Of a stretch of DNA of 64,000 nucleotides, positions 17,753 to 26,525 are shown one piece after another; the first letter of the stretch is position 1; each line of letters begins with the position of its first letter. The stretch spans positions 1 to 64,000 of the forward strand of contig JBMOLU010000031.1 in the NCBI GenBank assembly GCA_049325275.1, given 5' to 3'. The notes under the pieces were generated by a model that searched no databases, had not been told where the DNA came from, and was given only the letters and a program-made list of their open reading frames with translations. The position numbers and the translations under genes were made by a program. This DNA comes from CAIQJJ01 sp049325275. Lineage in GTDB: Bacteria > Chloroflexota > Anaerolineae > Anaerolineales > UBA4823.

Positions 17753-17826
17753 CCCACATAAAGCAGCACGGCCCTAACCCTACGCTTATTTCTGTGTTTT
17801 TTTCTACACAAAGCCTGTGGGTTAGG
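17748..17826 (+). repeat. Palindromic element, locus 1 copy a
   Basis: This 79-bp element has 11-bp perfect inverted ends, CCTAACCCACA and TGTGGGTTAGG, and an internal hairpin TGTGT-loop-ACACA. Its first bases carry the in-frame TAA stop of the upstream hydrolase gene. It matches the copy at 51941-52017 over its full length with scattered changes. Confidence 0.85.
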
Positions 17827-17827
17827 C

Positions 17828-17913
17828 CCTAACCCACATAAAGTAGCACGGCCCTAACCCTACGCTTACTTCTGCGTTTTCTCTACACAAAATGTAGGAG
17901 CTAGGCATGAATC
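17828..17913 (+). repeat. Palindromic element, locus 1 copy b (right end degenerate)
   Basis: This is a second copy starting exactly 80 bp after copy a. The left end is intact; the internal stem has a mismatch (TGCGT against ACACA) and the right end has decayed to GAGCTAGG. Confidence 0.78.
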
Positions 17914-17927
17914 CGCATAAACTAAAA

Positions 17928-17958
17928 GTGGTTCTCCCGTTGAAAACGCGAGAACCAC
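17928..17958. other. Hairpin upstream of metalloprotease gene
   Basis: GTGGTTCTC (17928-17936) pairs perfectly with GAGAACCAC (17950-17958), flanked by A-runs on the plus strand. Read on the minus strand it is followed by TTTTAG, a weak terminator pattern. Its loop contains, on the minus strand, a CGTTTTCAACGGGA string also present at about 51795-51810 near another copy of the palindromic element. Confidence 0.5.
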
Positions 17959-17989
17959 AAAAAACGCTTTGAAGGAATGCATAAATCTT

Positions 17990-19195
17990 ATGAAACAACA
18001 TCGAACACTTTACTTCTTTATCATAATGGCGCTGGGGGTTGTGCTGGTATGCGCCGGCCTTTTTGCTTTCAAGCCCGCCAGGCAGGCTGCGGCGCGTTCC
18101 CGGACCGGCGCCGTGGCGACGACCCTGCGGTCGCCCGTCTACTTGCTTCCGGCGCAAGCCGATCGGGTCTTCCGGGTTCCGGCGCGGCGCACGCACGCGC
18201 CGGCGAATGCCAATGCAGCGACGTTTACCATCGACTATCTGCCTGCCGGTTCGACAGACTTGTGGGGCGAACCCTGCTATGCCTGGCCGGTGCAAGCCCA
18301 GGCCGCTTTTACCTATGCCGCTTCTGTTTGGAGTGCAGAATTGAATTCGGCCGTGCCGATTACCATTGAGGCCTGTTGGGCCGACATGACCCACTTTCTT
18401 GGTTATAGCGGCGCCTACTCTGCCAAGGATTTTCCCAACGCGCCGCTTCCAAACACAAACTATTCGATTTCGTTGGCCAATGCCCTGGCCGGTTCCGATC
18501 TCATGCCCGGCCACGCAGATATGTACATTACCTACAGCGGAAACGCAAGTTTCACCTGGTACTATGGCACGGATGGCAATACGCCGTTGAATGCGTACGA
18601 TTTTGTCAGCGTCGTGCTGCACGAAGTGTGCCACGGCTTGAACTTCGGCAGCGACATGACGGCTGCGGGCGGCGTGGCAGGCTGGGGATCGACGCCGGGA
18701 ATTTACGACCGTTTTGCCGAGAACGGGGCCGGCACGCCGTTGCTCGACTTTCCCAACAACTCGGCCCAACTGCTGGCCCAGTTGACCAGCAACAGCGTTT
18801 ACTTCGATGGGCCAAACGCCAGGGCGGCCAATGGCGGGAATGCCGCGCGGCTGTATGCGCCTGCCACCTGGATGGTGGGGTCGAGTTACTTTCACCTGGA
18901 CGAAAGTTTCAATGGAACCGTGAATGCCCTGATGACCTATTCCATTGCCAACGGCGAATCGATTCACGATACCGGCCCGGTCACGCGCGGCATCCTCAAA
19001 GACCTCGGCTGGCCTGACGAAATCCCGTCAACCGATACGCCCACGCCGACGGCCACGTCGACTGCGACGGCCACGTCGACCACGACGGCCACGTCGACCG
19101 CGACGGCCACGTCGACCGCGACGGCCACGCCAACCGCTACCGTAACGTTGCCTGATCGGCGCTACAAGCTCTTTGTGCCCATCGTGATTCGCTAA
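17990..19195 (+). CDS. Secreted zinc metalloprotease (HExxHGLxF type) with Thr-rich tail
   Basis: This 401-residue protein has an N-terminal signal/anchor (about 5-27). The catalytic zinc motif HEVCHGLNF starts at His211. Further family-like segments are YDRF, SSYFHLDE, ALMTYSI and GILKDLGW, a pattern I associate with secreted proteases of this HExxHGLxF kind. After the catalytic part comes a Thr/Ala/Ser-rich linker (about 350-386) encoded by an 18-bp tandem repeat. The last residues, YKLFVPIVIR, resemble the end of the giant secreted protein at 52265-58738. ATG 17990 starts the signal; an in-frame TTG at 17969 is possible but AAGGA lies only 3 nt after it. The neighbours are the palindromic dimer upstream and a terminator downstream. 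Confidence 0.82.
   Translation: MKQHRTLYFFIIMALGVVLVCAGLFAFKPARQAAARSRTGAVATTLRSPVYLLPAQADRVFRVPARRTHAPANANAATFTIDYLPAGSTDLWGEPCYAWPVQAQAAFTYAASVWSAELNSAVPITIEACWADMTHFLGYSGAYSAKDFPNAPLPNTNYSISLANALAGSDLMPGHADMYITYSGNASFTWYYGTDGNTPLNAYDFVSVVLHEVCHGLNFGSDMTAAGGVAGWGSTPGIYDRFAENGAGTPLLDFPNNSAQLLAQLTSNSVYFDGPNARAANGGNAARLYAPATWMVGSSYFHLDESFNGTVNALMTYSIANGESIHDTGPVTRGILKDLGWPDEIPSTDTPTPTATSTATATSTTTATSTATATSTATATPTATVTLPDRRYKLFVPIVIR
19048..19137 (+). repeat. Five tandem 18-bp units coding the Thr-rich linker
   Basis: Five units of the form GACGGCCACGTCGACnnC run in frame, encoding six residues each of Thr, Ala and Ser. The last unit has diverged. Such repeats are prone to copy-number change and would alter linker length without a frameshift. 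Confidence 0.85.
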
Positions 19196-19374
19196 GCGCG
19201 CGGCCATTCTTCTGCGTTGACCTCCCCGGCTTTGTGGATCAACCGGCGTGCAAGCATTTTCATGAAGTGTTGAATTATCCTTGTCTAGCACGTAAAGCTT
19301 TTTTGCATTCGGGGTGGATTTTGTAAAGCAGATGAATAGCACCGTTCACCCTGTGTGTGGGTTGGGCATGAAGC

Positions 19375-19403
19375 AACCGTCCTTCTATGAAGGGCGGTTT
19401 TTT
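19375..19403 (+). terminator. Rho-independent terminator
   Basis: AACCGTCCTTC (19375-19385) pairs with GAAGGGCGGTT (19389-19399) with one G-U pair and a 3-nt loop. A T-run follows. It ends the metalloprotease transcript. Confidence 0.8.
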
Positions 19404-19466
19404 GTCGGAACCAATAAACGCAACGCAAGCGTTGGATGATTTGGACCGAAATGCATTACGTAGGCC

Positions 19467-19526
19467 TTGACAAAAAATAGTAACTCGTATATCATTTGCT
19501 CGTTCGATAAATAGAAACTCGTATAC
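19467..19526 (+). promoter_or_regulatory. PadR gene promoter with direct-repeat operator
   Basis: TTGACA (19467-19472), a 17-nt spacer and TATCAT (19490-19495) form a good promoter. Two direct repeats AAATAGnAACTCGTATA start at 19475 and 19509, 34 bp apart (about three helical turns). The first covers the spacer and -10, the second lies just downstream. This fits autorepression by the PadR protein encoded next (inference). Confidence 0.6.
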
Positions 19527-19554
19527 TAATTACATTCTGTGAAATATCTTTGTT

Positions 19555-20142
19555 ATGTCTGTACGCCACGCCATTCTTGGACTTCTCATTCCCAAGCCCC
19601 GCCATGGGTACGAACTGCGTGCCGCCTTCGAGGCGGTGGTTGGCGGCGACGCCAATTGGGATGTCAAGCCGGCGCAGATTTACACTACGCTGGAGCGCCT
19701 GGAAGAAGCAGGCCTGGTTGCGCGTAATTCCGATCTCGGCGAAGGCAGCGAGCCTTCTCGCAGGGTCTACGCCATCACCGCCGAAGGTGAACGCGTTTTG
19801 CAAGAATGGTTCGCCAGCGGCGTGTTACCTGGGCATCAGCGTGACGAGTTCTTTGTCAAGTTGATGGTCGGGCTGGTCTCGGGTGTTGTCGATCCGGCGC
19901 GCCTGGTGCAGACGCAGCGCGCCTTCCTCTACCAGGAATTGCATGCGGCCACACTGTTGCGCGATAGCTACGATCCGCACAGCGAGTTGGCGCAGATTTT
20001 GTTGATCGACAAGGCTATTATGCACATCGAGGCAGACTTGCACTGGCTGGACATGGCCGACGTGCGCCTTGAGGCAATCAAGCGCCAGCCCCTACCCGAG
20101 CCTGAAGTGCGCCCGCGTGGCAGGCCGAAAAAGGTAGCCTGA
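19555..20142 (+). CDS. PadR-family transcriptional regulator
   Basis: This 195-residue protein has an N-terminal PadR winged helix (about 1-85) with ILGLLIPKPRHGYEL, the recognition part VKPAQIYTTLERLEEAGLV and the wing RRVYAITAEGERVL. A helical C-terminal dimerisation part follows, ending in a basic RPRGRPKKV tail. PadR proteins usually repress adjacent genes and release on binding a small hydrophobic ligand. The first gene of the downstream cluster begins 3 nt after its stop, so it likely controls that hydrolase and possibly the exporter operon. Two upstream direct repeats are candidate binding sites. No Shine-Dalgarno is obvious. Confidence 0.92.
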   Translation: MSVRHAILGLLIPKPRHGYELRAAFEAVVGGDANWDVKPAQIYTTLERLEEAGLVARNSDLGEGSEPSRRVYAITAEGERVLQEWFASGVLPGHQRDEFFVKLMVGLVSGVVDPARLVQTQRAFLYQELHAATLLRDSYDPHSELAQILLIDKAIMHIEADLHWLDMADVRLEAIKRQPLPEPEVRPRGRPKKVA

Positions 20143-20145
20143 TTC

Positions 20146-20934
20146 ATGACACATACTTTAACGCGTAAGAACTGCACCCTTCACTACTGGCTTTCCGGTC
20201 CGACGGATGCCCCCGTGGTGGTTTTTACACACGGCGCCTTGATCGACCACACCGAGTGGGACCACACGGTGCCGCTGGTGGTTGATGCCGGTTTTCGTGT
20301 GCTGACCTGGGATGTGCGTGGGCATGGGCTTTCACGTCCGGCCGCTTTCGATCTGCTGGAAGCCGTGCAAGACTTGCTCGCCATTCTCGACGCTGTTGGG
20401 GCCGCTCAGGCGATTCTTGTCGGCCATTCGATGGGCGGCAACCTGGGCCAGGAGGTGGTCTTTCGCTACCCGGAACGGGTGAAGGCGCTGGTGATGCTCG
20501 ACTGTACCTGGAACTTCCAACGCTTGACGTCTGTGGAGCGATTCATGTTGAACCTGGCAGGCCCGGTGTTCAGGCTTTATCCATACGATTGGCTGGTCGA
20601 TCAATCGATCGCCATGGTCGCGAAGTCGGCTGATGCCCGCACCGGGCTGCGAGCGGTCGTTCGCAGGCTGACAAAAGCTGAGATCGTCCAGATCATGATG
20701 GCCCTCGCCGTTTGCCTGCACGAGGAGCCAGGTTACTGTATCGAAAAGCCAATGCTAATGCTATTGGGTGAGCAAGATCCAACGGGCAATATCCGCAAGA
20801 TCATGCCCCAATGGGCAAAACACGAGCCTAATTGTGAATTCCATGTCATTCCCAACGCCCTGCATGCCCCCAACCTCGATCAGCCGGAGATTTTTCAGGG
20901 CTATTTGATAAATTTCTTGCAGCGCCTGCGGTGA
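20146..20934 (+). CDS. Alpha/beta hydrolase
   Basis: This is a 262-residue soluble alpha/beta-fold hydrolase, likely an esterase or related enzyme. It has the oxyanion motif FTHGALIDH near 27, nucleophile elbow GHSMGG (Ser95), acid in LGEQDPTGN (about 205) and His in ALHAPNLDQ (about 244). Length and layout are typical of the family. The gene lies 3 nt after padR, so the two are transcribed together, suggesting its substrate or product relates to the PadR ligand (inference). The substrate cannot be read from sequence. Confidence 0.9.
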   Translation: MTHTLTRKNCTLHYWLSGPTDAPVVVFTHGALIDHTEWDHTVPLVVDAGFRVLTWDVRGHGLSRPAAFDLLEAVQDLLAILDAVGAAQAILVGHSMGGNLGQEVVFRYPERVKALVMLDCTWNFQRLTSVERFMLNLAGPVFRLYPYDWLVDQSIAMVAKSADARTGLRAVVRRLTKAEIVQIMMALAVCLHEEPGYCIEKPMLMLLGEQDPTGNIRKIMPQWAKHEPNCEFHVIPNALHAPNLDQPEIFQGYLINFLQRLR

Positions 20935-21123
20935 CTCTCTTTTGGAACTGGCGCAAAAAGGCTTGGGTAGATAAAGGTTCTCTTATGATTACGGAAGAGA
21001 TAACTTGCGGATAAACGTCGAGCGAATCAGGCGCTTGTCTACCCCGGAAGCGCAGAAACGCTCGATTCTTGGAAAAATTTGCAAACCCTCTTGGGTTTCT
21101 AGCAGGCGATCGGAGAAGCTCGC

Positions 21124-22359
21124 ATGAAGATTACGATTTTGACCGTCGGTTCGCGTGGTGACGTCCAGCCTTACATTGCCCTGGGACTTGGCTTACAGGA
21201 TGCCGGCCACCAGGTGCGCCTGGCCACAGAGAGTGGTTTCGAATCTTTTGTGCGCCAGCATGGCCTCGACTTCGCCCCTTTACGCGCCGATTTTATCCAG
21301 TTGGCGCAAAGCAGCAAGGGCAAAGCAGCCATCTCGGGCAAGGGATCGTTCAGCCTGATGAAAGAAGTCATGCCGATGCTGCGCAGAATGTTGGATGATG
21401 CCTGGGATGTATCACGCGACGCGCAAACGATCATCTATCATCCCAAGGCCATGGCCGGTTATCACATTGCCGAGAAGCTGAACGTTCCCGCTTTCCTGGC
21501 AATGGCTCTGCCGGCCTATTCGCCGACGCAGGCCTTCGCCAACCCGGCTTTGGGCGGCGCCGACTACGGCAACTGGCTCAATCGCCTTAGTTACAGCTTT
21601 ATGCTCAAGGCTGCCGTCCTGCCTTACAAAGGTATGCTCGATCGGTGGCGCCGCGAAAGGCTCGACTTGCCGCCTTTCAAAACGGACCTCTTGCTGCGCG
21701 GGCGGCCGGTCCCCAAGCTGTATGCGTATAGTCACGAAGTTTTGCCCAGCCCTGCTGACTGGGACGCCGCCACGCACGTTACCGGCTACTGGTTTCTGCC
21801 TTCGCCGATTGATTGGCTACCGCCCCCCGATTTGCAGGCTTTTCTCGACGCCGGCCCGGCGCCCGTCTACGTGGGCTTTGGCAGTATGGCCTCGCAGGAT
21901 GCCGAACGCGTCACACAGACGGTTCTGGAAGCCGCCAGGGCCGCCGGCCAGCGCCTGGTTTTGGCGACAGGCTGGGGCGGTATGGGGGCAGCGGCTGCCT
22001 CCGACAGTGTCTTTCTGCTTCAGGCTGTGCCGCACGACTGGCTCTTCCCGCGCTGCGCTGCCGTGGTCCATCACGGTGGCGCTGGTACCACAGGAACCGG
22101 ATTGTGGGCCGGCCGGCCGACGCTGGTTTGTCCCTTTTTTGGCGATCAACCCTTTTGGGGCCGCCGGGTTTACGAACTGGGAGTCGGGCCGCAGCCCATC
22201 CCGCAGAAAAAATTGGCGACCGAGAGCCTGGCTCGGGCCATATCTCAGCTGGCAAACGATGAAACCATGCGCCGGCGTGCCCAGGCCCTGGGCGAAAGAA
22301 TTCGCGCCGAAGATGGCGTCGCCCGGGCGGTGGAAGTGATTCATCAGCATTTATCTTGA
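21124..22359 (+). CDS. GT1-like glycosyltransferase (UGT/sterol glucosyltransferase type)
   Basis: This 411-residue protein has a GT-B fold. Its N-terminal half begins KITILTVGSRGDVQPYIALG, the classic Glyco_transf_28 start. The C-terminal donor-binding half has VYVGFGSMAS, AVPHDWLFPRCAAVVHHGGAGT and PFFGDQPFWG, the UDP-sugar-binding signature of this group. It should transfer a sugar from an NDP donor to a small lipophilic acceptor. GGAG lies 8 nt upstream of ATG 21124. The ABC transporter ATPase follows after 11 nt, so glycosylation and export of a compound may be coupled (inference). About 190 bp of non-coding sequence precede it. Confidence 0.92.
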   Translation: MKITILTVGSRGDVQPYIALGLGLQDAGHQVRLATESGFESFVRQHGLDFAPLRADFIQLAQSSKGKAAISGKGSFSLMKEVMPMLRRMLDDAWDVSRDAQTIIYHPKAMAGYHIAEKLNVPAFLAMALPAYSPTQAFANPALGGADYGNWLNRLSYSFMLKAAVLPYKGMLDRWRRERLDLPPFKTDLLLRGRPVPKLYAYSHEVLPSPADWDAATHVTGYWFLPSPIDWLPPPDLQAFLDAGPAPVYVGFGSMASQDAERVTQTVLEAARAAGQRLVLATGWGGMGAAAASDSVFLLQAVPHDWLFPRCAAVVHHGGAGTTGTGLWAGRPTLVCPFFGDQPFWGRRVYELGVGPQPIPQKKLATESLARAISQLANDETMRRRAQALGERIRAEDGVARAVEVIHQHLS

Positions 22360-22370
22360 GGAAAAGAACA

Positions 22371-23114
22371 ATGGCTACCCTTCAAACACAAAATCTTACC
22401 AAAGTTTACGGTTCGGGCTCCACGGCCGTGACGGCACTCGACCGTGTCAACATTGCGATCCACGAAGGCGAGTTCGTCGCCGTGATGGGCCCCAGCGGCT
22501 GCGGAAAGTCGACACTCCTGCACCTGCTCGGCGGCCTCGATAAGCCCAGCGACGGCGACGTCACGATTGCAGGCCACAACCTGGGCAGCTTGAGCGACGA
22601 CAAACTCACCGAGTTGCGCCGCCGCAGGATTGGCTTTGTCTTCCAGTTTTTCAACCTGATCCCGGTTCTGAGCGCAGTCGAAAACGCCGCACTGCCCGTC
22701 ACATTGGACGGCGTCAGGCCGGCCGAGGCCAGACAGCGCGCCACCGAGTGGCTGACGCGCTTCGGGATGGGCGACCGCCTGGTGCATCGCCCCGACCAGC
22801 TTTCGGGCGGGCAACAGCAGCGCGTGGCCGTCGCGCGTGCCCTCGTGGCCGATCCTGATCTGATCCTGGCGGATGAGCCTACCGGTAACCTCGATACCCG
22901 TTCTGGGGACGAGATCGCCAGCCTGCTGCGAGAGGTTTCCAAGCAGTATCGACGCACGATCGTGATGGTCACGCACGACCCACGCATTGCCGCTTACGCT
23001 GACCGGATCGTCTTTTTGAAGGATGGTAAGGTGGTCGATGAAACCCGCCTCGAAAAGAAGAACGGCAACAACGCCCAGGATGTGGCCGATAAAATGAAAG
23101 CAATTAGTGAATGA
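22371..23114 (+). CDS. ABC transporter ATP-binding protein (LolD/MacB type)
   Basis: This 247-residue ATPase has Walker A GPSGCGKST, Q-loop region FVFQFFNLIP, signature LSGGQQQRVAVARAL, Walker B LILADEPTGNLD and H-loop VTHDP. The sequence is closest to the LolD/MacB/FtsE class that powers FtsX-like permeases by mechanotransmission. It is paired with the permease that follows after 69 nt. ATG 22371 has AGGAAAAG upstream; an in-frame start at 22356 overlaps the glycosyltransferase gene and lacks a site. The intervening 69 bp contains an imperfect palindrome (GGTGAAT...ATTCACC). Confidence 0.94.
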   Translation: MATLQTQNLTKVYGSGSTAVTALDRVNIAIHEGEFVAVMGPSGCGKSTLLHLLGGLDKPSDGDVTIAGHNLGSLSDDKLTELRRRRIGFVFQFFNLIPVLSAVENAALPVTLDGVRPAEARQRATEWLTRFGMGDRLVHRPDQLSGGQQQRVAVARALVADPDLILADEPTGNLDTRSGDEIASLLREVSKQYRRTIVMVTHDPRIAAYADRIVFLKDGKVVDETRLEKKNGNNAQDVADKMKAISE

Positions 23115-23183
23115 GTCCTTGGGTGAATGGGTGATTGGCGTTCCTGCATTCACCAAATCACCAAATCAGAAATGAGAAATGAT

Positions 23184-25739
23184 ATGAACTTCCAACTGAC
23201 ACTTGCCCTGCGTTACCTGGCCGGTCGCAGGCTACGAACCGTCTTAACCACGCTGGCGATCGTTTTCGGCATCGTGTTGATCTTCGGCATGAATGCCATC
23301 TTGCCGGCTTTTGTCAAATCCTTTACGGCCAATGCCATGGCGATGGAAGGCCAGGTGGATGTCAGCATCACCAGTAAGGCCAATAGTGCCTTTCCGGCCG
23401 ATGTGCTCGAAACCGTGCGCGGCGTCGATGGCGTCAGCGCTGCCGCAGGGACGCTGGAACGCCCGATCAGCTTGCCGGCGGACTACTTCGACCGGGACCC
23501 CGGCGTGCCGGATCGGCTGACATCCGTCCTGTTGATCGGCGTCGTTCCCGAAGACATTCACCGCGTGTCTGCTTTCAATATCATCGCCGGGCGTTTTCTG
23601 GACGCCGATGATCGAGCGGCTGCTGTGATTGCTGAGTCGCTGGCCGATGCCGCCGGTGTTGAAGTGGGCGGAACGTTGCGTTTGCCCACGGCAGCCGGTG
23701 AAGTGGAATTGCTCGTGGTCGGTATGACGCCACAGCGCCTGATGCCTGGCAGCGAAGAAATTTACATTCCGTTGTCCCAGGTGCAGAATCTGCTGGAGAT
23801 GCCCGGGCAGATCAATCTGATCAAGGCCAATTTCGACAGCACGCAAAAATCCCGCCGCGAGCAAATCGAAGCCGGTATCCAGGCTGCCGTCGGCCCGAAC
23901 TATACGTTGGGTGTGCTGCAAGCCGGCGCCGAAATCTTGCAAAACATCGGCGTCGCCCAGGGCGTCCTGACGTTTTTGGGCGTGCTGGGGTTGATGATGG
24001 GCGGTTTCATCATCTTCAACACCTTTCGGACGATCGTGGCCGAACGGCGCCATGACATCGGCATGCTGCGCGCTGTGGGGGCCAGCCGGGGCACGATTAC
24101 GTGGATGATCCTGATCGAAGGCATGATTCAGGGCATCATCGGTACGGCGGTCGGCATCCTTCTGGGATACGGCATGGCCGTGGCCATGCTAAAGGGTCTG
24201 GAAACGATGATGCGCCAGTACCTGAACGTCGGTGCCATCTCACCGGAGGTGACGCCGGGCCTGGTGTTGGTTTCTATCGTCCTGGGGGTTGGCATCACGC
24301 TGGTGGCGGGTTGGCTGCCGGCGCGTGCGGCCAGCCGGGTGACGCCCCTAGAAGCGCTGCGCCCGGATGTCGGCAAGCCTTCCTTGAAGCGCATGGCCGG
24401 CCTTGGCTTTTGGAGCGGCGTGAGCCTGATCGTCCTGGCGCTGTTGGCGCTGTTTTCGGGCGAGCCGGCGTTGCTTGGCTTGGGTGCGTTGCTCCTCGTC
24501 ATCGGTCTGATCGCCGTTGGCCCGGCGTTGGTCAATCCGATTGCCCGGCTCTTCGGTATCCTGGCTGCGTTCGCTTTTGCCCGGCAGGGCACGGCGCAGC
24601 TTGCCGAAAGCAATCTCAGCCGTCAACCCTCGCGCGCCGCTATCACCGCCTCGACGACGATGATCTCCCTGGCGATCCTGGTTATGGCCGCCAGTATCCT
24701 ATCGAGCATCATGCTCACCTTCACAACCATGCTCGAAGAGAGCCTGGGCAGCGACTATCTCCTCGTGCCGCCGACGGTTTCGCTGTGGGGTTCCGATATC
24801 GGCGCCGCACCGGCGCTTGCCGAAGAGCTGCGGTCGGTCGATGGGGTGGCGGTGGTCAGCACGATGCGCTTTGCCGCCGCCCAGGCCAACGGCGCCGCGG
24901 TTGGCTTGTTGGGCGTCGATCCGTGGGCTTACGACCAGACCAGCGGCCTGACCTTCAGCCAGGGTGATCCAAAAACGGCTTATGCCCAATTGAACGATGG
25001 GCGTACGATGATCGTAAACGGTATCCTGGCAAGTGCCGCAGGCGTTAAGCTTGGCGATAGTATGGCCGTGCTGACGCCCACCGGCGAACAGGTGTACCGT
25101 GTCGTCGGTGTTGCTTCGGATTTCCTCAATGCCAAGACGAGTACCGGTTACATCTCGCAGGCCAACATTGCCGCCGACTTTGGGCGTATGGAAGACATCT
25201 TCTTCCAGATCAACCTGGAAGCCGGCGCAAACCAGGCTGCAGTAGAGGCGGCTTTCAACCAAGCGCTCGAACCCTATCCACAGTTCAAGCTGATTGCCGG
25301 GCGTGAGTATCTCGATCAAAACATTGGCCTGTTCAACTCGGCCTTCGTCGGCATGTATGGCATGGTCGTTTTCCTTTCGATCCCATCGCTGATTGCTATG
25401 GTCAATACGCTGGCGATCGGCGTCATCGAACGCACGCGCGAGATCGGGATGCTGCGGGCGGTAGGCTCCACGCGCGGCCAGGTGCGCACGATCATCCTGG
25501 CCGAGGCGGTCATCCTGGCAGCCATTGGCACGTCGTTTGGTTTGCTGGCCGGTTTGTACATGGGCCGCATGGCCGTGGCCTCTTTCGCACTCCTGGGCTT
25601 CCCGGCCGACTACATCTTCCCCGCGCAAGGGGTCGTCCTGGCGATGGCTGCCGGCTTGCTTTTTGGCGTGCTGGCGGCCATCATCCCGGCCCGGCAGGCG
25701 GCGCGTCTGGAGATCGTCCAGGCGCTGCGGTATGAGTGA
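23184..25739 (+). CDS. ABC transporter permease, duplicated FtsX/MacB type
   Basis: This 851-residue membrane protein has two FtsX-like permease modules. The first N-terminal membrane segment (about 17-40) is followed by a periplasmic MacB_PCD-like domain. Three membrane helices (about 260-400) then follow, with FRTIVAERRHDIGMLRAVGAS in the coupling loop. The second half repeats this, with ERTREIGMLRAVGSTRGQVR near 755. The fold fits export or extraction of lipophilic molecules or lipoproteins, driven by the adjacent ATPase. ATG 23184 gives the typical start NFQLTLALRYLAGRR. A perfect 14-bp inverted repeat lies 9 nt after the stop. Confidence 0.93.
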   Translation: MNFQLTLALRYLAGRRLRTVLTTLAIVFGIVLIFGMNAILPAFVKSFTANAMAMEGQVDVSITSKANSAFPADVLETVRGVDGVSAAAGTLERPISLPADYFDRDPGVPDRLTSVLLIGVVPEDIHRVSAFNIIAGRFLDADDRAAAVIAESLADAAGVEVGGTLRLPTAAGEVELLVVGMTPQRLMPGSEEIYIPLSQVQNLLEMPGQINLIKANFDSTQKSRREQIEAGIQAAVGPNYTLGVLQAGAEILQNIGVAQGVLTFLGVLGLMMGGFIIFNTFRTIVAERRHDIGMLRAVGASRGTITWMILIEGMIQGIIGTAVGILLGYGMAVAMLKGLETMMRQYLNVGAISPEVTPGLVLVSIVLGVGITLVAGWLPARAASRVTPLEALRPDVGKPSLKRMAGLGFWSGVSLIVLALLALFSGEPALLGLGALLLVIGLIAVGPALVNPIARLFGILAAFAFARQGTAQLAESNLSRQPSRAAITASTTMISLAILVMAASILSSIMLTFTTMLEESLGSDYLLVPPTVSLWGSDIGAAPALAEELRSVDGVAVVSTMRFAAAQANGAAVGLLGVDPWAYDQTSGLTFSQGDPKTAYAQLNDGRTMIVNGILASAAGVKLGDSMAVLTPTGEQVYRVVGVASDFLNAKTSTGYISQANIAADFGRMEDIFFQINLEAGANQAAVEAAFNQALEPYPQFKLIAGREYLDQNIGLFNSAFVGMYGMVVFLSIPSLIAMVNTLAIGVIERTREIGMLRAVGSTRGQVRTIILAEAVILAAIGTSFGLLAGLYMGRMAVASFALLGFPADYIFPAQGVVLAMAAGLLFGVLAAIIPARQAARLEIVQALRYE

Positions 25740-25748
25740 TGCACGATG

Positions 25749-25793
25749 CGTGATGCGTGAAATGCCAATTTCTTGTCGCTTTCACGCATCACG
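25749..25793. repeat. Inverted repeat, CGTGATGCGTGAAA type
   Basis: Fourteen-base arms at 25749-25762 and 25780-25793 are perfectly complementary around a 17-nt loop. No U-run follows. It shares CGTGATGCG...CGCATCACG with the inverted repeat at 31024-31079, and both lie just after a stop codon. Confidence 0.75.
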
Positions 25794-25809
25794 TTATAGA
25801 GAAAATCCG

Positions 25810-26512
25810 ATGAAGACCATCGTGAAAATCGTAAAGAGATTATTTCTCGGTATTGGCACACTGGTTGGGTTGTTTGTCCTTTACCTGTTTGTGATTGCCA
25901 TCCTCCCTGGTTTTTCGGCGCCGCCGCAGCCCTTCGAAAGGGCTGCGCAGCCTGTCCATACGGACGCGGAGTCATCTGTAGAGAAAGAAGAAGTGAGCTT
26001 CACGGTTGGAGGAACGCCGATCAGCGCCTGGCTCTATCTACCGGAAGATTTATCGGTTCCGGCGCCGGCAGTTGTGATGGGTGCAGGCATGGCAAGCACA
26101 ACGTGATTTGACCCGATCGTGGTTGGGATTTTCCCCCAACATGATACCCATTGTAGGGAGAACGGGGAGCATTGCGTTGATGGCAGATACAGAAGCCTAC
26201 AGTATTTTTGAGCGGCATGCGCCCGATGGGTATGTTAACGCCACGCCTGCTCGCGTGATGTTCGATGCCAGCAGATACAGGCCAATTTTACGGGTACAAG
26301 AGATACGACACCCCGTGCTGTTCCAGGTTGCAGATCGTGAATCTCTGGTGTCTAACCGCGTGGTAGAAGAAGCCGCCAGGATTCTAGGTGAATATGCAGA
26401 AGTTAAACCTTATCCGATCGGTCACTTCGATATCTATACGGGCGAGCATTTCGAGAGAAGCGTCAGCGATCAGGTGCGTTTTCTCCAGGCTTGCATTGGT
26501 GCGACAGAGTAA
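25810..26512 (+). pseudogene. Alpha/beta hydrolase pseudogene with internal deletion
   Basis: The first part, ATG 25810 to TGA 26104-26106, codes a membrane anchor (about residues 10-35) and the opening strands of a hydrolase up to VVMGAGMAST. A shifted frame then continues (open from 26081 to 26512) with RDLTRSWLGFSPNM, TPARVMFDASRYRPI, a strand HPVLFQVADRESLV that would carry the acid, and the His segment PIGHFDIYTG. The middle of the enzyme, including the Ser nucleophile elbow, is absent. The junction is near 26100. An internal deletion that also shifted frame explains this best. The remnant sits between the exporter permease and the next hydrolase. A functional 98-residue membrane peptide from the first part cannot be excluded. 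Confidence 0.8.
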
Positions 26513-26525
26513 ATGGTGAGGTACG

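Larger units (their letters stand above)
19196..19554. other. 359-bp intergenic region
   Basis: The region holds a rho-independent terminator (19375-19403), a short palindrome CAACGC-AA-GCGTTG (19421-19434), and the promoter with direct repeats for the PadR gene (19467-19526). No gene is seen in it. Confidence 0.6.

Noticed and set aside
17748..17913. Palindromic dimer as a pair of ordinary terminators
   Set aside because: No T-run follows the stems in the transcribed direction, the copies occur in both orientations and before as well as after genes, and the 80-bp period is exact.
17822..18967. A 381-codon minus-strand frame opposite the metalloprotease gene
   Set aside because: Codon-composition shadow; no motifs, while the plus strand has a signal peptide and HExxH.
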